Assembly: GCA_018818785.1 (NCBI GenBank)
Contig: JAHIRF010000008.1
Coordinates: forward strand, 149,121 to 213,120
Direction of reading: 5' to 3'
Origin: Thermoplasmatota archaeon
GTDB taxonomy: Archaea; Thermoplasmatota; Thermoplasmata; UBA10834
DNA: 64,000 nucleotides
The notes under the pieces were generated by a model, which was not told the origin of the DNA, ran no database searches, and was given only the letters and a program-made list of their open reading frames with translations. How positions within the stretch are numbered: position 1 is the first letter of the stretch; the number at the start of each line of letters is the position of its first letter. The position numbers were made by a program, and so were the translations under genes. Of this stretch, positions 1 to 7,904 are shown piece by piece.

Positions 1-258
1 ATCGCCTCCCATTCGCTCATGCAATCGATGCGCGGCATACTGAAGCGAGGCGCGAAGCATCTCCTGTCCAAGAGATTGACCATCACCTGCATCATTTTCA
101 TATGCGTCCTGGCAGCGGCCCTCACAGGCTTCAGAGGCATATTGCTGATGTCCGCCGCATGCTCGCTCGGTCTACTCCCTCCGAGGCTTGGCGTCCGTAG
201 GATCCATCTTATGGGGTGCCTGCTAGTGCCCATATCGATATCGTTCTTGACGGGGTGA
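1..258 (+). CDS. C-terminal end of a TctA/DUF112-type membrane permease (partial)
   Basis: The frame is open from the first base of the window, so the gene begins upstream; only about 85 residues are visible. The visible part has two hydrophobic segments separated by the short motif GLLPPRLGVRR and ends just after a second hydrophobic stretch. A GLLPP-LGVRR-HLMG pattern before the last helix is what I know from the C-terminus of archaeal DUF112/TctA-like integral membrane proteins. Those are relatives of the membrane subunit of tripartite tricarboxylate transporters. Transport function is inferred from family only, and no partner TctB or TctC gene is visible. An isolated short membrane protein is possible but less likely because no start with a ribosome site is evident. 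Confidence 0.55.
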   Translation: MASHSLMQSMRGILKRGAKHLLSKRLTITCIIFICVLAAALTGFRGILLMSAACSLGLLPPRLGVRRIHLMGCLLVPISISFLTG

Positions 259-338
259 CACCCGATCGACACAGCTCATGCTAAGAAATGGATTGTTAAG
301 AAGGTGGAAGGGGTGACGGCCTTTCTCCCCCCGTTTAA

Positions 339-357
339 AATTGGCGTGGACCCAATT
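339..357. repeat. Small inverted repeat between convergent genes
   Basis: AATTGG and CCAATT are separated by 7 bases between the converging permease fragment and the secreted protein gene. The stem is only 6 bp and has no T-run on the plus strand, so a role in termination is speculative. Confidence 0.25.
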
Positions 358-371
358 GCCGCTCTGGTCGG

Positions 372-872
372 TTAATCCTTCTCTTCAGAAGGAGGCCAGG
401 GCTCAATACCCAGCTCATCAGGTCCGCCTGCCCAAGGCACGCGCCCTTCCACCTTTATTGTGATCTCTTCACCAGTGTCGAGGTTGACTATCTTCCACGC
501 CTCGAGCACTGTTATGTCATCCACTAGCTTCAGCACACCGGTGACGTTCACTCTGTCACCTACGCTGACGACGTCCTTCACTGTCACTTCCTGGGTGGAC
601 CAGTACCACCATGGACCGAACTTCACGAGGACCTCCTCGCCGTCGTCAGTCTCTAGGATGAACGCGCCCTCTCGTTCCTCGCAGAGGTCGCAGCAATCGT
701 CAACATCCGTTTCATTGTAGTTGTCACAGCAGACGAACTCTGTGACTGTTCCTTCGACCGAGATGAGTTCGCATGCACCGTCGGAATTTGTGAATGCGAT
801 CGTTGCGGGCACGGCTATGAGTGCGAAAACAGCTATTGCGACAACAGGTACCGTGTATTTTGAACCGAACAT
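372..872 (-). CDS. Secreted Cys/Asp-rich protein with OB-like beta domain
   Basis: The 166-residue product begins with a short basic N-terminus and a hydrophobic segment (about residues 7-27), which looks like a signal peptide or membrane anchor. It continues with an acidic cysteine cluster (two CC pairs and a CDLC motif between about 48 and 63). A region rich in beta strands follows, alternating V-x-V-x-G with polar turns, which resembles an OB-fold. A tryptophan-rich patch (PWWYW) sits in the middle and the tail is acidic. A GGGGGAGG ribosome site precedes the ATG, and a clear TATA box lies about 50 bases upstream. The cysteines could bind metal or form disulfides outside the cell. I do not recognise a named family, so function is unknown. 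Confidence 0.65.
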   Translation of the reverse strand: MFGSKYTVPVVAIAVFALIAVPATIAFTNSDGACELISVEGTVTEFVCCDNYNETDVDDCCDLCEEREGAFILETDDGEEVLVKFGPWWYWSTQEVTVKDVVSVGDRVNVTGVLKLVDDITVLEAWKIVNLDTGEEITIKVEGRVPWAGGPDELGIEPWPPSEEKD

Positions 873-922
873 TTTACTGTGGTCCTCCCCCTCGGTCTAC
901 GCATACCTGTTTTGCCAACATC

Positions 923-935
923 GTATATAGTTTTA
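923..935 (-). promoter_or_regulatory. TATA box of the secreted protein gene
   Basis: Read on the minus strand the site is TAAAACTATATAC, preceded by an A-rich GATAAA stretch. A start about 25 bases downstream (near 900) would give a leader of roughly 30 bases that contains the GGGGGAGG ribosome site. Confidence 0.5.
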
Positions 936-990
936 TCTATTACTGACCCCCCCCTTAGAACAAATGTCAAAATTAGATGCCCGAAGTGGT

Positions 991-3672
991 CTAACATAAC
1001 AATGTATTGCGCAATTTTGCGCATCCGTGTCCCATCGGGAGTAGCATCGTCTCTGCAGCCCTCAGCAACAGCTCCACATACGCGCTAGCATCGTATTCTT
1101 CGTATCCTGTGAGCAGGATCTCCGCCCTAACCCTCTCTTCTAGATCCTTGCTCTTCGAGGCTGTAATGACGTATCCTATGCACTCACCTGGCTTCACATC
1201 GATACCCTCGTCGCTCAGCTGGGACAACGCCGCGACAGAGTCGTTCAGCTGTGTGTATCCGTCGAGCGGTTTGGATACCTTCTTCGTGAGTACCAACTTA
1301 TTCATGGGGATTGTGCCCGATTTGATGTCATCGACATATCTTTCTATGACTTCCAATGCTGCTGGCACGAGCCTCTTCAAACCATCTGCGTCGTCCGCTT
1401 GAGAGAAACGATCGAGGACATCTGTCTGCATGTCCCTCACGATTCCTGGTGTGTCCCTGCGTCTCAACTCTATGCCCCTCAGCTTCAACTTCCCGTTCTC
1501 GAACATGCCGTAGTACCTGTTCAGGACGCCGACGCCGTTCGTCTTGTCAGGCAGGAACACGATCCATTTGTAAACCCCTTCGGGTTCGAGCGGTATGCCT
1601 ATGTGCCCGGAGGCATGCTCGCAGAACCTCTCAGGGTCCCCTGTGCCCTTGAGCCAAAGTGAGTCGACTATACCGTGGAGTATCTCGAACCCGTGGGCCT
1701 CGGCTATCTCGGATGCCTGGAGCAATATCTCCCTTCCGTAGGCGTTGATCGCCTCGTGACATTCTATTCGCCCGAACCTCGCGTTCTTGTATCCAGTATA
1801 TCCGAAACAGTTGTGCGTGAGTATCCCGTTGGAGAGAGCGAACCCGTGCATCGGTCCATCCACCGAGAAACAGTAGACGTGTCGGCCAGATGTCTCGGTC
1901 CTACTGACGGAATCTATCCTTACCTCGGACAGATGACGGCCCCTCCTCGCCTCTGGGTCGTAGAGCGGGAGTATTCGCGGGACCAGGTCTCCCGCGGCCA
2001 GCGAGTCCGCACGTCGCACCTCCAGCACACTGCCATCGAAAATGTAACTGGGATGGTCAGGAGTCACCACGATACGGTCCCCATCGATAGTAAGCTCCAC
2101 CATCTCCTCGGGCGCTTCGAATCTGAACGCGGTCACCGCTGATTTCATAGCGGGTTGCTGGTATCGGTCCAGGCCGAACAGGTTCAACGAACCTCTAACC
2201 CTGTGCTCGCCACACCCTCTTCCGGCCACCCTGTCGATGATGTCCCGTATCGCCTCGATCCCGAACCTGCCGTCGAGCTTGAACGGTATCTCCGTGGACC
2301 CGTCCAGGCAAGTCACAAGGAGCCATTTCAGTATGTCCACGCGCTCCTTGTAGTCTTTCGTGTCCCCTACGCCGTCCCTCACCCGCCTCTTCAGCGTCGT
2401 CCTGCGGTCGACCACTGGTTTCAGGACCCTAGGTATCAGCCCATGTCTCCTGTCGCATATGCCATATCCAAGCACGGGCACTCTCATGGATGGCTCGGGA
2501 CAGCAGGAGCACATGATCGTCTCGGGCGAGATGTTGAACTTGGCCATGATGTTCGGATAGAGCGATGTGAAGTCCACTTCGAGCACATGGTCATGGACGC
2601 CGACTACTGGCTCGTAGATGAACCCGCCCCTATCCGCCAATATCAACTCCTGCGCAGTCTTGAACCCCTCTGGCAGGTTCTTCTTCCACAGCACTACGCA
2701 TCCATCCTTGAGCGCCTGGTTCACTTCCATCGCGCTGATAGCGCTCCCGGGCGACAGACGCGCCAGCTCCTGGACAGGCACCGAAGATATCCTCGAGAGG
2801 TCGATAAGTCCGTTCAACCCACTCTCGACATACATGAACGAGCTGGTCTTGTCTATGTGGATTCGCCCTCTGAGCTTGTACGATGGTGGCTTGTACTTGA
2901 TCTGGCCATATGTGAAGTACGACTTGCCTCTCCTATCCGTGTTTAGGTCGTCATCGTCCCGACCGAGGCGCAGGCGGTCCATGCCAATCTGCTTGGCCTT
3001 GTTGTATAGGTAAGGTATGTCGAATATGTCTCCGAATTCTGTGCATATGATATCTGGATCGAGTCTGTCTAGGGTATCAACGACCCCTTTCAGTACCCGT
3101 TCCTCGTCTCCGTCTATCGTGGTGTCGCCCACCCTCGCGGATACGAGCTTGTCGTCCATGGCCGGCATCCTGTTCTTCGCAGCCACGGACACATTCAGTT
3201 CCGCGCTTGTCAACGGTGGCTTCTCGTAATCTAAGGCGAAGCGGTCGTCGAGCATGGCCGGTTTCGGCTTCAACTCCATCAGCCCGAGCGGGAAGATATC
3301 CTTCTCATGGAAGAACCGCTGGCTGAAACGCAGGTCTACGTTGAACAAAGAGTATCTCTTGTATTTTCCGCGATTGTCTATCGTGTGGGCGACGTCCTCT
3401 ATCCTCGAGAACTTCCTTATGCCGATGCCGAGCACCTCGCGCGGCTCCTCGCCCAACCAGGTACTCTTCATCTCGCGCTCAACATTCGCTACAGCGTCCA
3501 ATATCGGGAGCGCCTTCTCCAGCTCATCCATATCGTCTCTGGACGAGTGCGCGAATATCTTCGGCACGAACGAACGCTCGACGATCTTGTGCGCTCCCTT
3601 CCTGGTCTTGATCCAGTAGACGATGGAGTTGTCCTTGTAATCGGGATATATGTCGAGCAGCCAGCCCCTCAT
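991..3672 (-). CDS. polB2: PolB2-like family B DNA polymerase containing a mini-intein
   Basis: The precursor has 893 residues; removal of the intein (residues 455-621) leaves 726, short for a replicative PolB. Polymerase motif A is intact (DFTSLYPN, Asp367). Motif B reads KWLLVT-CFGY across the splice junction. Motif C is GIVDSLW (Asp670), so the first Asp of the usual DTD is replaced while the second, metal-binding Asp is kept. The exonuclease motifs are damaged: the Exo I DIE position reads ELN (about 158-160), Exo II keeps only a FD, and Exo III is not recognisable. This pattern fits the archaeal PolB2 group, whose members usually lack proofreading. Start and stop overlap the upstream gene (ATGA), so it is co-transcribed with the 99-residue protein and the RecA paralogue. 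A role in repair or translesion synthesis is inferred. Confidence 0.85.
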   Translation of the reverse strand: MRGWLLDIYPDYKDNSIVYWIKTRKGAHKIVERSFVPKIFAHSSRDDMDELEKALPILDAVANVEREMKSTWLGEEPREVLGIGIRKFSRIEDVAHTIDNRGKYKRYSLFNVDLRFSQRFFHEKDIFPLGLMELKPKPAMLDDRFALDYEKPPLTSAELNVSVAAKNRMPAMDDKLVSARVGDTTIDGDEERVLKGVVDTLDRLDPDIICTEFGDIFDIPYLYNKAKQIGMDRLRLGRDDDDLNTDRRGKSYFTYGQIKYKPPSYKLRGRIHIDKTSSFMYVESGLNGLIDLSRISSVPVQELARLSPGSAISAMEVNQALKDGCVVLWKKNLPEGFKTAQELILADRGGFIYEPVVGVHDHVLEVDFTSLYPNIMAKFNISPETIMCSCCPEPSMRVPVLGYGICDRRHGLIPRVLKPVVDRRTTLKRRVRDGVGDTKDYKERVDILKWLLVTCLDGSTEIPFKLDGRFGIEAIRDIIDRVAGRGCGEHRVRGSLNLFGLDRYQQPAMKSAVTAFRFEAPEEMVELTIDGDRIVVTPDHPSYIFDGSVLEVRRADSLAAGDLVPRILPLYDPEARRGRHLSEVRIDSVSRTETSGRHVYCFSVDGPMHGFALSNGILTHNCFGYTGYKNARFGRIECHEAINAYGREILLQASEIAEAHGFEILHGIVDSLWLKGTGDPERFCEHASGHIGIPLEPEGVYKWIVFLPDKTNGVGVLNRYYGMFENGKLKLRGIELRRRDTPGIVRDMQTDVLDRFSQADDADGLKRLVPAALEVIERYVDDIKSGTIPMNKLVLTKKVSKPLDGYTQLNDSVAALSQLSDEGIDVKPGECIGYVITASKSKDLEERVRAEILLTGYEEYDASAYVELLLRAAETMLLPMGHGCAKLRNTLLC
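1810..2310 (-). other. Class 1 mini-intein inside polB2 motif B
   Basis: These 167 codons (residues 455-621 of the precursor) begin with Cys in CLDGSTEIPF (block A) and carry TPDH (537-540) in GDRIVVTPDHP (block B). They end with block F (VYCFSVDGPMHGFAL) and block G (NGILTHN) followed by extein Cys622. The nucleophilic Cys, block B Thr/His, penultimate His620, terminal Asn621 and +1 Cys are all present, so self-splicing looks possible. The region between blocks B and F is only about 50 residues and shows no LAGLIDADG motif, so there is no homing endonuclease. Splicing would restore TCFGYTGYKNAR in the polymerase fingers. Confidence 0.93.
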
Positions 3673-3968
3673 CTATCGGACTCACCGCTCCAAACACTCC
3701 CATCCTCTTCCGAGCATTCGTTCTTCTTCCTCAGGGCGAGCAACTCTTTCTCGTGTTCCAGGAGCATCGAGAGCAGAGCGGACTCCGTCGGGTCCATGCT
3801 TATCGCGTATGTCGCAGCAGAGGCGTGCATGCGGGCCCTGTTCATCAGCGAGTCGAAAGCCACCCTGTCATCCTTCCTCAGCGCCCTTCTGAAATCGTTC
3901 CATTGCCTGGCCATCGCCTCAAGTGCTAGGCGATATGTAGGCACCGTCCTCCCCGTCGTGATCACCAC
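3669..3968 (-). CDS. Small helical protein of the polB2 cassette
   Basis: The 99-residue product is almost entirely helical. It starts with a short TVPTYRLALE segment, followed by a charged amphipathic region (residues about 20-75) and a heptad-like tail (LLSMLLEHEKELLALRKK). It has no catalytic or metal-binding motif. Its start lies inside the end of the RecA-like gene (50-base overlap) and its stop overlaps the polB2 start by four bases, so translation is probably coupled. I recall similar short helical proteins beside archaeal PolB2-type genes, but I cannot name the family. A role as adaptor between the ATPase and the polymerase is inference. Confidence 0.75.
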   Translation of the reverse strand: MVITTGRTVPTYRLALEAMARQWNDFRRALRKDDRVAFDSLMNRARMHASAATYAISMDPTESALLSMLLEHEKELLALRKKNECSEEDGSVWSGESDR

Positions 3969-4715
3969 CGTACTCGTCTAACGTGGACTGGTTCCACGGG
4001 ACCGGATGGAATAGTGTGGACCTCCCCTCCTTTGGTAGATTGAAGACGGTCCCATCCTTCTTCTCTTTCATGTGGATGACGCGATCAGCCTGGACGCGTA
4101 TCAGCGCAGTCAGCCTGTTGTCCGTTCTACCATATCCCGCGGTGTGGTCCGTGACGAAAGATATGGTCTCATGCTCCTGGGTCATCCTCCTTATGTCGTC
4201 TACGCACCTCCTCAGTAACTGGTACGATTCCGCCCACTTCATGTCCTTGTCCTGGAAGAGGTCTGTGAGCGACGACACTATTACCACAGCAGGAGTGCTC
4301 TCGATGATCTCCTGCTCGAGCTTTTCATCTATGAGCGTGACGAGTTGGTATGCCGTGAACGCCCGCGAGATGTTCACCCTGGAGAGCACATCCCTCTTGT
4401 CCATGCGCATCTTCTTGCACAGGGCGCTTATCGAGTACGGATCGACCGTGTTCCCGCCGTCGATCCACACGACCTCCTCGTCGAACTCATGCACCGCTTT
4501 GACGCATAGTAGATGAAGTAGGGTGGACGCGTAGCCCGTATCCCCCTCGAACAGTACCAATTCTGATGCCCTGAAGCCGCCTACGAGCCTGTCCAGGGGC
4601 GCGACCGATGTTCGGAGTACACGCTCGACATGCAGCGTTTCCTCTTCGAACTCGTGCGCTAATGGATGGACCTGAGCGTAGGCTGGCCTATGGTCGTGCG
4701 TGGTATCACCGGCAT
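3919..4715 (-). CDS. Degenerate RecA/RadB-like ATPase paralogue, 5' end frameshifted
   Basis: The open frame up to 4560 begins only at a TTG, yet the same frame reads upstream through sequence typical of RecA-family proteins (APLDRLVGGF before the Walker A region) with no ATG, GTG or TTG. In another frame an ATG at 4713-4715 follows a strong GGAGGA site by 7 bases and opens an 18-codon frame that stops at 4659. The two frames join if the CCATCCAT repeat at 4662-4669 had one more copy. The Walker A position reads EGDTGYAST, so the usual Lys is missing; the Walker B-like strand is AVVIVSSL. The protein therefore looks like a non-hydrolysing or weakly active RecA paralogue that works with PolB2. 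Either the sequence has a local error, the strain carries a frameshift mutation, or expression uses an unusual start. Confidence 0.7.
4662..4669. repeat. Two tandem ATGG/CCAT tetranucleotides at the frameshift
   Basis: The plus strand reads ATGGATGG, which is CCATCCAT in the RecA-like gene. A third copy would fuse the SD-linked ATG frame to the RecA frame and bypass the TAG stop at 4659-4661. Tandem tetranucleotides are prone to slippage. Confidence 0.6.
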
Positions 4716-4893
4716 GATTCTATCCTCCGCGCGGGAGTTAAAGCGATAGCCTGGGGAGGGCGGTGAAACTAGTCATGATAGATGCACGCACCCGCGTCAT
4801 ATCCCCCAATACCTTATGGGACGTCTCAAGCTCTTGACCGGCGGGTCTTCCGATGGGGCACAAATCGGGTCAGTGGTGCATTGCGCCAGCATG

Positions 4894-4913
4894 ATCGGGA
4901 ATTTTGTCCCGAT
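4894..4913. promoter_or_regulatory. Inverted repeat upstream of the membrane coiled-coil gene
   Basis: The arms ATCGGGA and TCCCGAT (7 bp, perfect) flank a 6-base loop ATTTTG. The repeat lies just before a TATA-like GTTTAAGTA at 4932-4940, a usual place for an archaeal regulator site. It could also act on the divergent polB2 cassette about 180 bases away. Confidence 0.4.
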
Positions 4914-5006
4914 TGTAAACCATAAACCAATGTTTAAGTATCCATAGCATGCTCTTTAGCGATAGTCCAGCAGCTGAAAGGGACTGGCCCGGAAGAGTTG
5001 AGATAT

Positions 5007-7859
5007 ATGGCGCCCAGATCGACTAAGAAGAAATCATCTGCGGCGACTGCGCCAAAGATCACTTCACGAGTCCGTGACAAGTATTCTAGTGATATCGAAG
5101 CCTCAGAGGCACCAAGGTCCAGGAAGGCAGCGATGCTCCAACTGAGGATGGGGCGGTTGGCACATGTCCTGGGCATAGCATCCGGACTCGCTCTGGCCGT
5201 CACCGCGGTCCTCGCATATCTTCTGGAGAACTGGAGCTATCTCACGGACGCTCCCGAGTTCGTGACCGCGTTGAAATGGGTGGTCCCGCTCGTCGGAGGC
5301 CTGGCCGTTGCAATAGTCGCGATAGCGATGAAGTGGGAGCCGTACTTCGCGGACCGCACAGACCCGCATTTCATAATGAGCGCCGCATCGGTCGCGGTGC
5401 CCTCGGTTCTGATTGCCCTAGTGGCCCTAGACGAGGGCGGGTACATCGCCATTGGTCGGCCAGATTGGCTCTATTCCGTATCGTTGCTCGGCATGAGCTT
5501 AACCTTGATCTCATTGGCGATGACCTGGGAAGGCACCAGTCGTCGCAAGATAATCAGCATAGCATCCGCGGTGTTCCCTCCAGTCCTTCTGATATTCCCC
5601 ATGTTGTTCAGATTCACCCCGCTCGAGCTGGCCAGCATACTGCCCATGGCATACCTGGGCAGCGCGGTGTCGATCCAGTTGAGCGGTTCGATGCTCCACA
5701 TAATCGCGAGCTCCACGAACGTCCAGGAGCGCGAGGTCCTGAAGGCGAGCGACGGGAAGCTCAAGATGATCATAGTGGACGTCGAGAAGCGCAAGGAGGC
5801 GCTCGAGTACAGAGAGGACGCGCTACGTTCAAGGGAATCGGACCTGGAGGCCTACGAGAAGCGTCTGTCCGAGGAGCTGGCATCGATCGATGACGGAAAG
5901 CGGCAGATTGAGTCTATGGAAGCGGAGCTCCAGCAGCGCATCAATCAATCCAGACGAGCAGCCGAGGAGCTTGCGCGGAAGGATGTCGATAACGAGGGCA
6001 AGCTGGACACATTGCGCTTGATGCAGGCAGACATCGACGTGCAGAAGAATACGCTCGATAAATCGCTCAAATTGATATCGTCCAAAGAACAGAAGTTGGC
6101 GGCAAGGGAAGCAGAGGCCGAGAAGGTGCTCCTGGACGTACACGCTAAGGAGCGCGATGCCCGAGCGAAGTTCGGCGACGCCGGAGCTCAGGAGGCCGAG
6201 CTCGAGCTGTGGGCGAAGGAACTTGACGCGCTGAAAAGATCTCTCGCGGAAAGGGAGAAGCATCTGAGCATGAGGGAGAACTCCCTCGACATGAAGAGCG
6301 TGGAACTCATCGCAGCGAAGGAACAGCTGGGCAAGGTCGCAGCAGAGAGGAACATAGTTAAGAGCATCGAGCAGCAGCTCCTGCTGAAGCAGGAATCTGT
6401 CGCCGAGAAAGAGATCTCTCTACGGGAGAAAGAGACCTCGCTCAGGATGGCCTCTGAGCGCGCACAAAGGCTGATAGAACGCTCGGACAAACAGATGAAC
6501 GAGCTAGTAGACAAGGAGAATACATTACTCAAGCGCGAGAAAGCCTTCGCAGACCGGGAAGCGGAGCTGAGGAACTCGATGAGCAAGCTCAATACCCAGC
6601 TGGAGGAGATCGAGCGAGCGAAGGATTCCGCGGGCGAGAGGGAGAAGCAATACCTGTCACTTTCCGAGAACACCAGGACCAAGATCGCCAGCGTATCAGC
6701 AAAGGAGCAGGAGCTCAGCAGGAAGATGGCCGCCCTCGAGAGACGCGAGTCGAGCATCAAGGACCTGGAGCAACGGATCAGGGCCGAGCAGGAACAGATG
6801 AACTCGAAGTTGAGGACTCTGCTCGAGAGGGAGAAGGGTCTGAAGGCTGACGAAACGAAGATGACACTCAGGAGCGCAGAGCTGAAGGCCCGTGAGAGGG
6901 ACATGCTCCGGTCGGTCGAGGATGTCGAGAGTGCGCGTGCCGAGATATCACCTGCAGATGATCATTCAAAAACGATAGAGCTGCGCGAGAGACGCCTTCG
7001 GGAGAAGGAGCACGAGATGAAGGCCCGGCTCTACCAGCGTGAGAAGGAGCTGGAGAACCGCGAGCACGCCCTTCAAGCGCATCTGATGAAAGACCTGGAC
7101 GAGAGCACGGAGGTACAGGAGGAGCAGAAGGAGGCGAAGGTCAAGACAGGCATAGAACGTCTGGACGATCTGCTGCTCGGTGGTATGCCGTTCGGGTCCA
7201 ACATCCTGTTCGCAGGTCCGCCGTTCATAGGCAAGGAGACCGCCATGCTTCTGTTCATAGCCGAGGGACTGAAGAAAGGTGTGCCGGTCATGATCGTGAC
7301 CACCTCCAAGCCGCCAGTCGAGATAGCCAAGGACATGGCTCCGATAATGCCCACATTCATGGAATTCGAGCAGCTGGGTCTTGTGAGATGGATCGACGCT
7401 ACAGGTCTTCCGATAGATCCGAACAGCCGCAGGAGCAATGTCTTCAAGACGAAAGGTCAGGACGATTTCGATGGCATCCTGAAAGGTCTGGACGAATCCG
7501 TCAAACTGTCCATGTCCAGCGGGAAATCATACTTCAGGTTGGCGTATTTGTCGCTCTCTATGAGCATCACAGGCAAGGATGATAAGCGGTCGTTCCAGTT
7601 CGTGCAGGAGTTGACCAGCAAGGTCCGTCAACATCAGGCAGTGGCCTCTTTCGCCGTGGAGAAAGGAATGCACACCGACCAGCAGCTAAACTCGATCCAG
7701 CATCAGATGACGGGCGCGGTCCACTTCAAGAGCGAGAAACAGAAGACTCTGTTGAGTATCGAGGGGATATGTGATGCCCAGACACGGGGCTGGATCGATT
7801 ACAGGCACACGAACAAGGCAATCCTTATGGGAGCATTTTCACTCGAGAGGATAAGATAA
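5007..7859 (+). CDS. Membrane-anchored coiled-coil protein with C-terminal RecA/KaiC-like ATPase
   Basis: This 950-residue protein has three parts. The N-terminus has a basic cytoplasmic stretch followed by about six hydrophobic segments (residues about 52-236). Residues about 240-705 form a very long charged coiled coil with repeated RE/EK-rich heptads, as in SMC proteins. From about residue 710 a RecA/KaiC-type ATPase begins (TGIERLDDLLLGGMPFGSNI), with Walker A GPPFIGKET near 738. A membrane anchor, a rod and a RecA domain in one chain is not a standard SMC, Rad50 or KaiC layout. The ATG at 5007 is preferred over a TTG at 4998 on start-codon grounds; neither has a strong ribosome site. It is divergent from the polB2 cassette, which contains another RecA paralogue. 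Possible roles are tethering DNA or a signalling complex to the membrane, but function is unknown. Confidence 0.8.
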   Translation: MAPRSTKKKSSAATAPKITSRVRDKYSSDIEASEAPRSRKAAMLQLRMGRLAHVLGIASGLALAVTAVLAYLLENWSYLTDAPEFVTALKWVVPLVGGLAVAIVAIAMKWEPYFADRTDPHFIMSAASVAVPSVLIALVALDEGGYIAIGRPDWLYSVSLLGMSLTLISLAMTWEGTSRRKIISIASAVFPPVLLIFPMLFRFTPLELASILPMAYLGSAVSIQLSGSMLHIIASSTNVQEREVLKASDGKLKMIIVDVEKRKEALEYREDALRSRESDLEAYEKRLSEELASIDDGKRQIESMEAELQQRINQSRRAAEELARKDVDNEGKLDTLRLMQADIDVQKNTLDKSLKLISSKEQKLAAREAEAEKVLLDVHAKERDARAKFGDAGAQEAELELWAKELDALKRSLAEREKHLSMRENSLDMKSVELIAAKEQLGKVAAERNIVKSIEQQLLLKQESVAEKEISLREKETSLRMASERAQRLIERSDKQMNELVDKENTLLKREKAFADREAELRNSMSKLNTQLEEIERAKDSAGEREKQYLSLSENTRTKIASVSAKEQELSRKMAALERRESSIKDLEQRIRAEQEQMNSKLRTLLEREKGLKADETKMTLRSAELKARERDMLRSVEDVESARAEISPADDHSKTIELRERRLREKEHEMKARLYQREKELENREHALQAHLMKDLDESTEVQEEQKEAKVKTGIERLDDLLLGGMPFGSNILFAGPPFIGKETAMLLFIAEGLKKGVPVMIVTTSKPPVEIAKDMAPIMPTFMEFEQLGLVRWIDATGLPIDPNSRRSNVFKTKGQDDFDGILKGLDESVKLSMSSGKSYFRLAYLSLSMSITGKDDKRSFQFVQELTSKVRQHQAVASFAVEKGMHTDQQLNSIQHQMTGAVHFKSEKQKTLLSIEGICDAQTRGWIDYRHTNKAILMGAFSLERIR

Positions 7860-7904
7860 CTATATCCCCATGGGCCGGTCACGTGATGCTAGCCGCCGGA
7901 TACC

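Noticed and set aside
6188..6904. 238-codon Ser/Leu-rich frame antisense to the coiled-coil gene
   Set aside because: It is the mirror of Glu/Lys-rich heptads and has no independent features.
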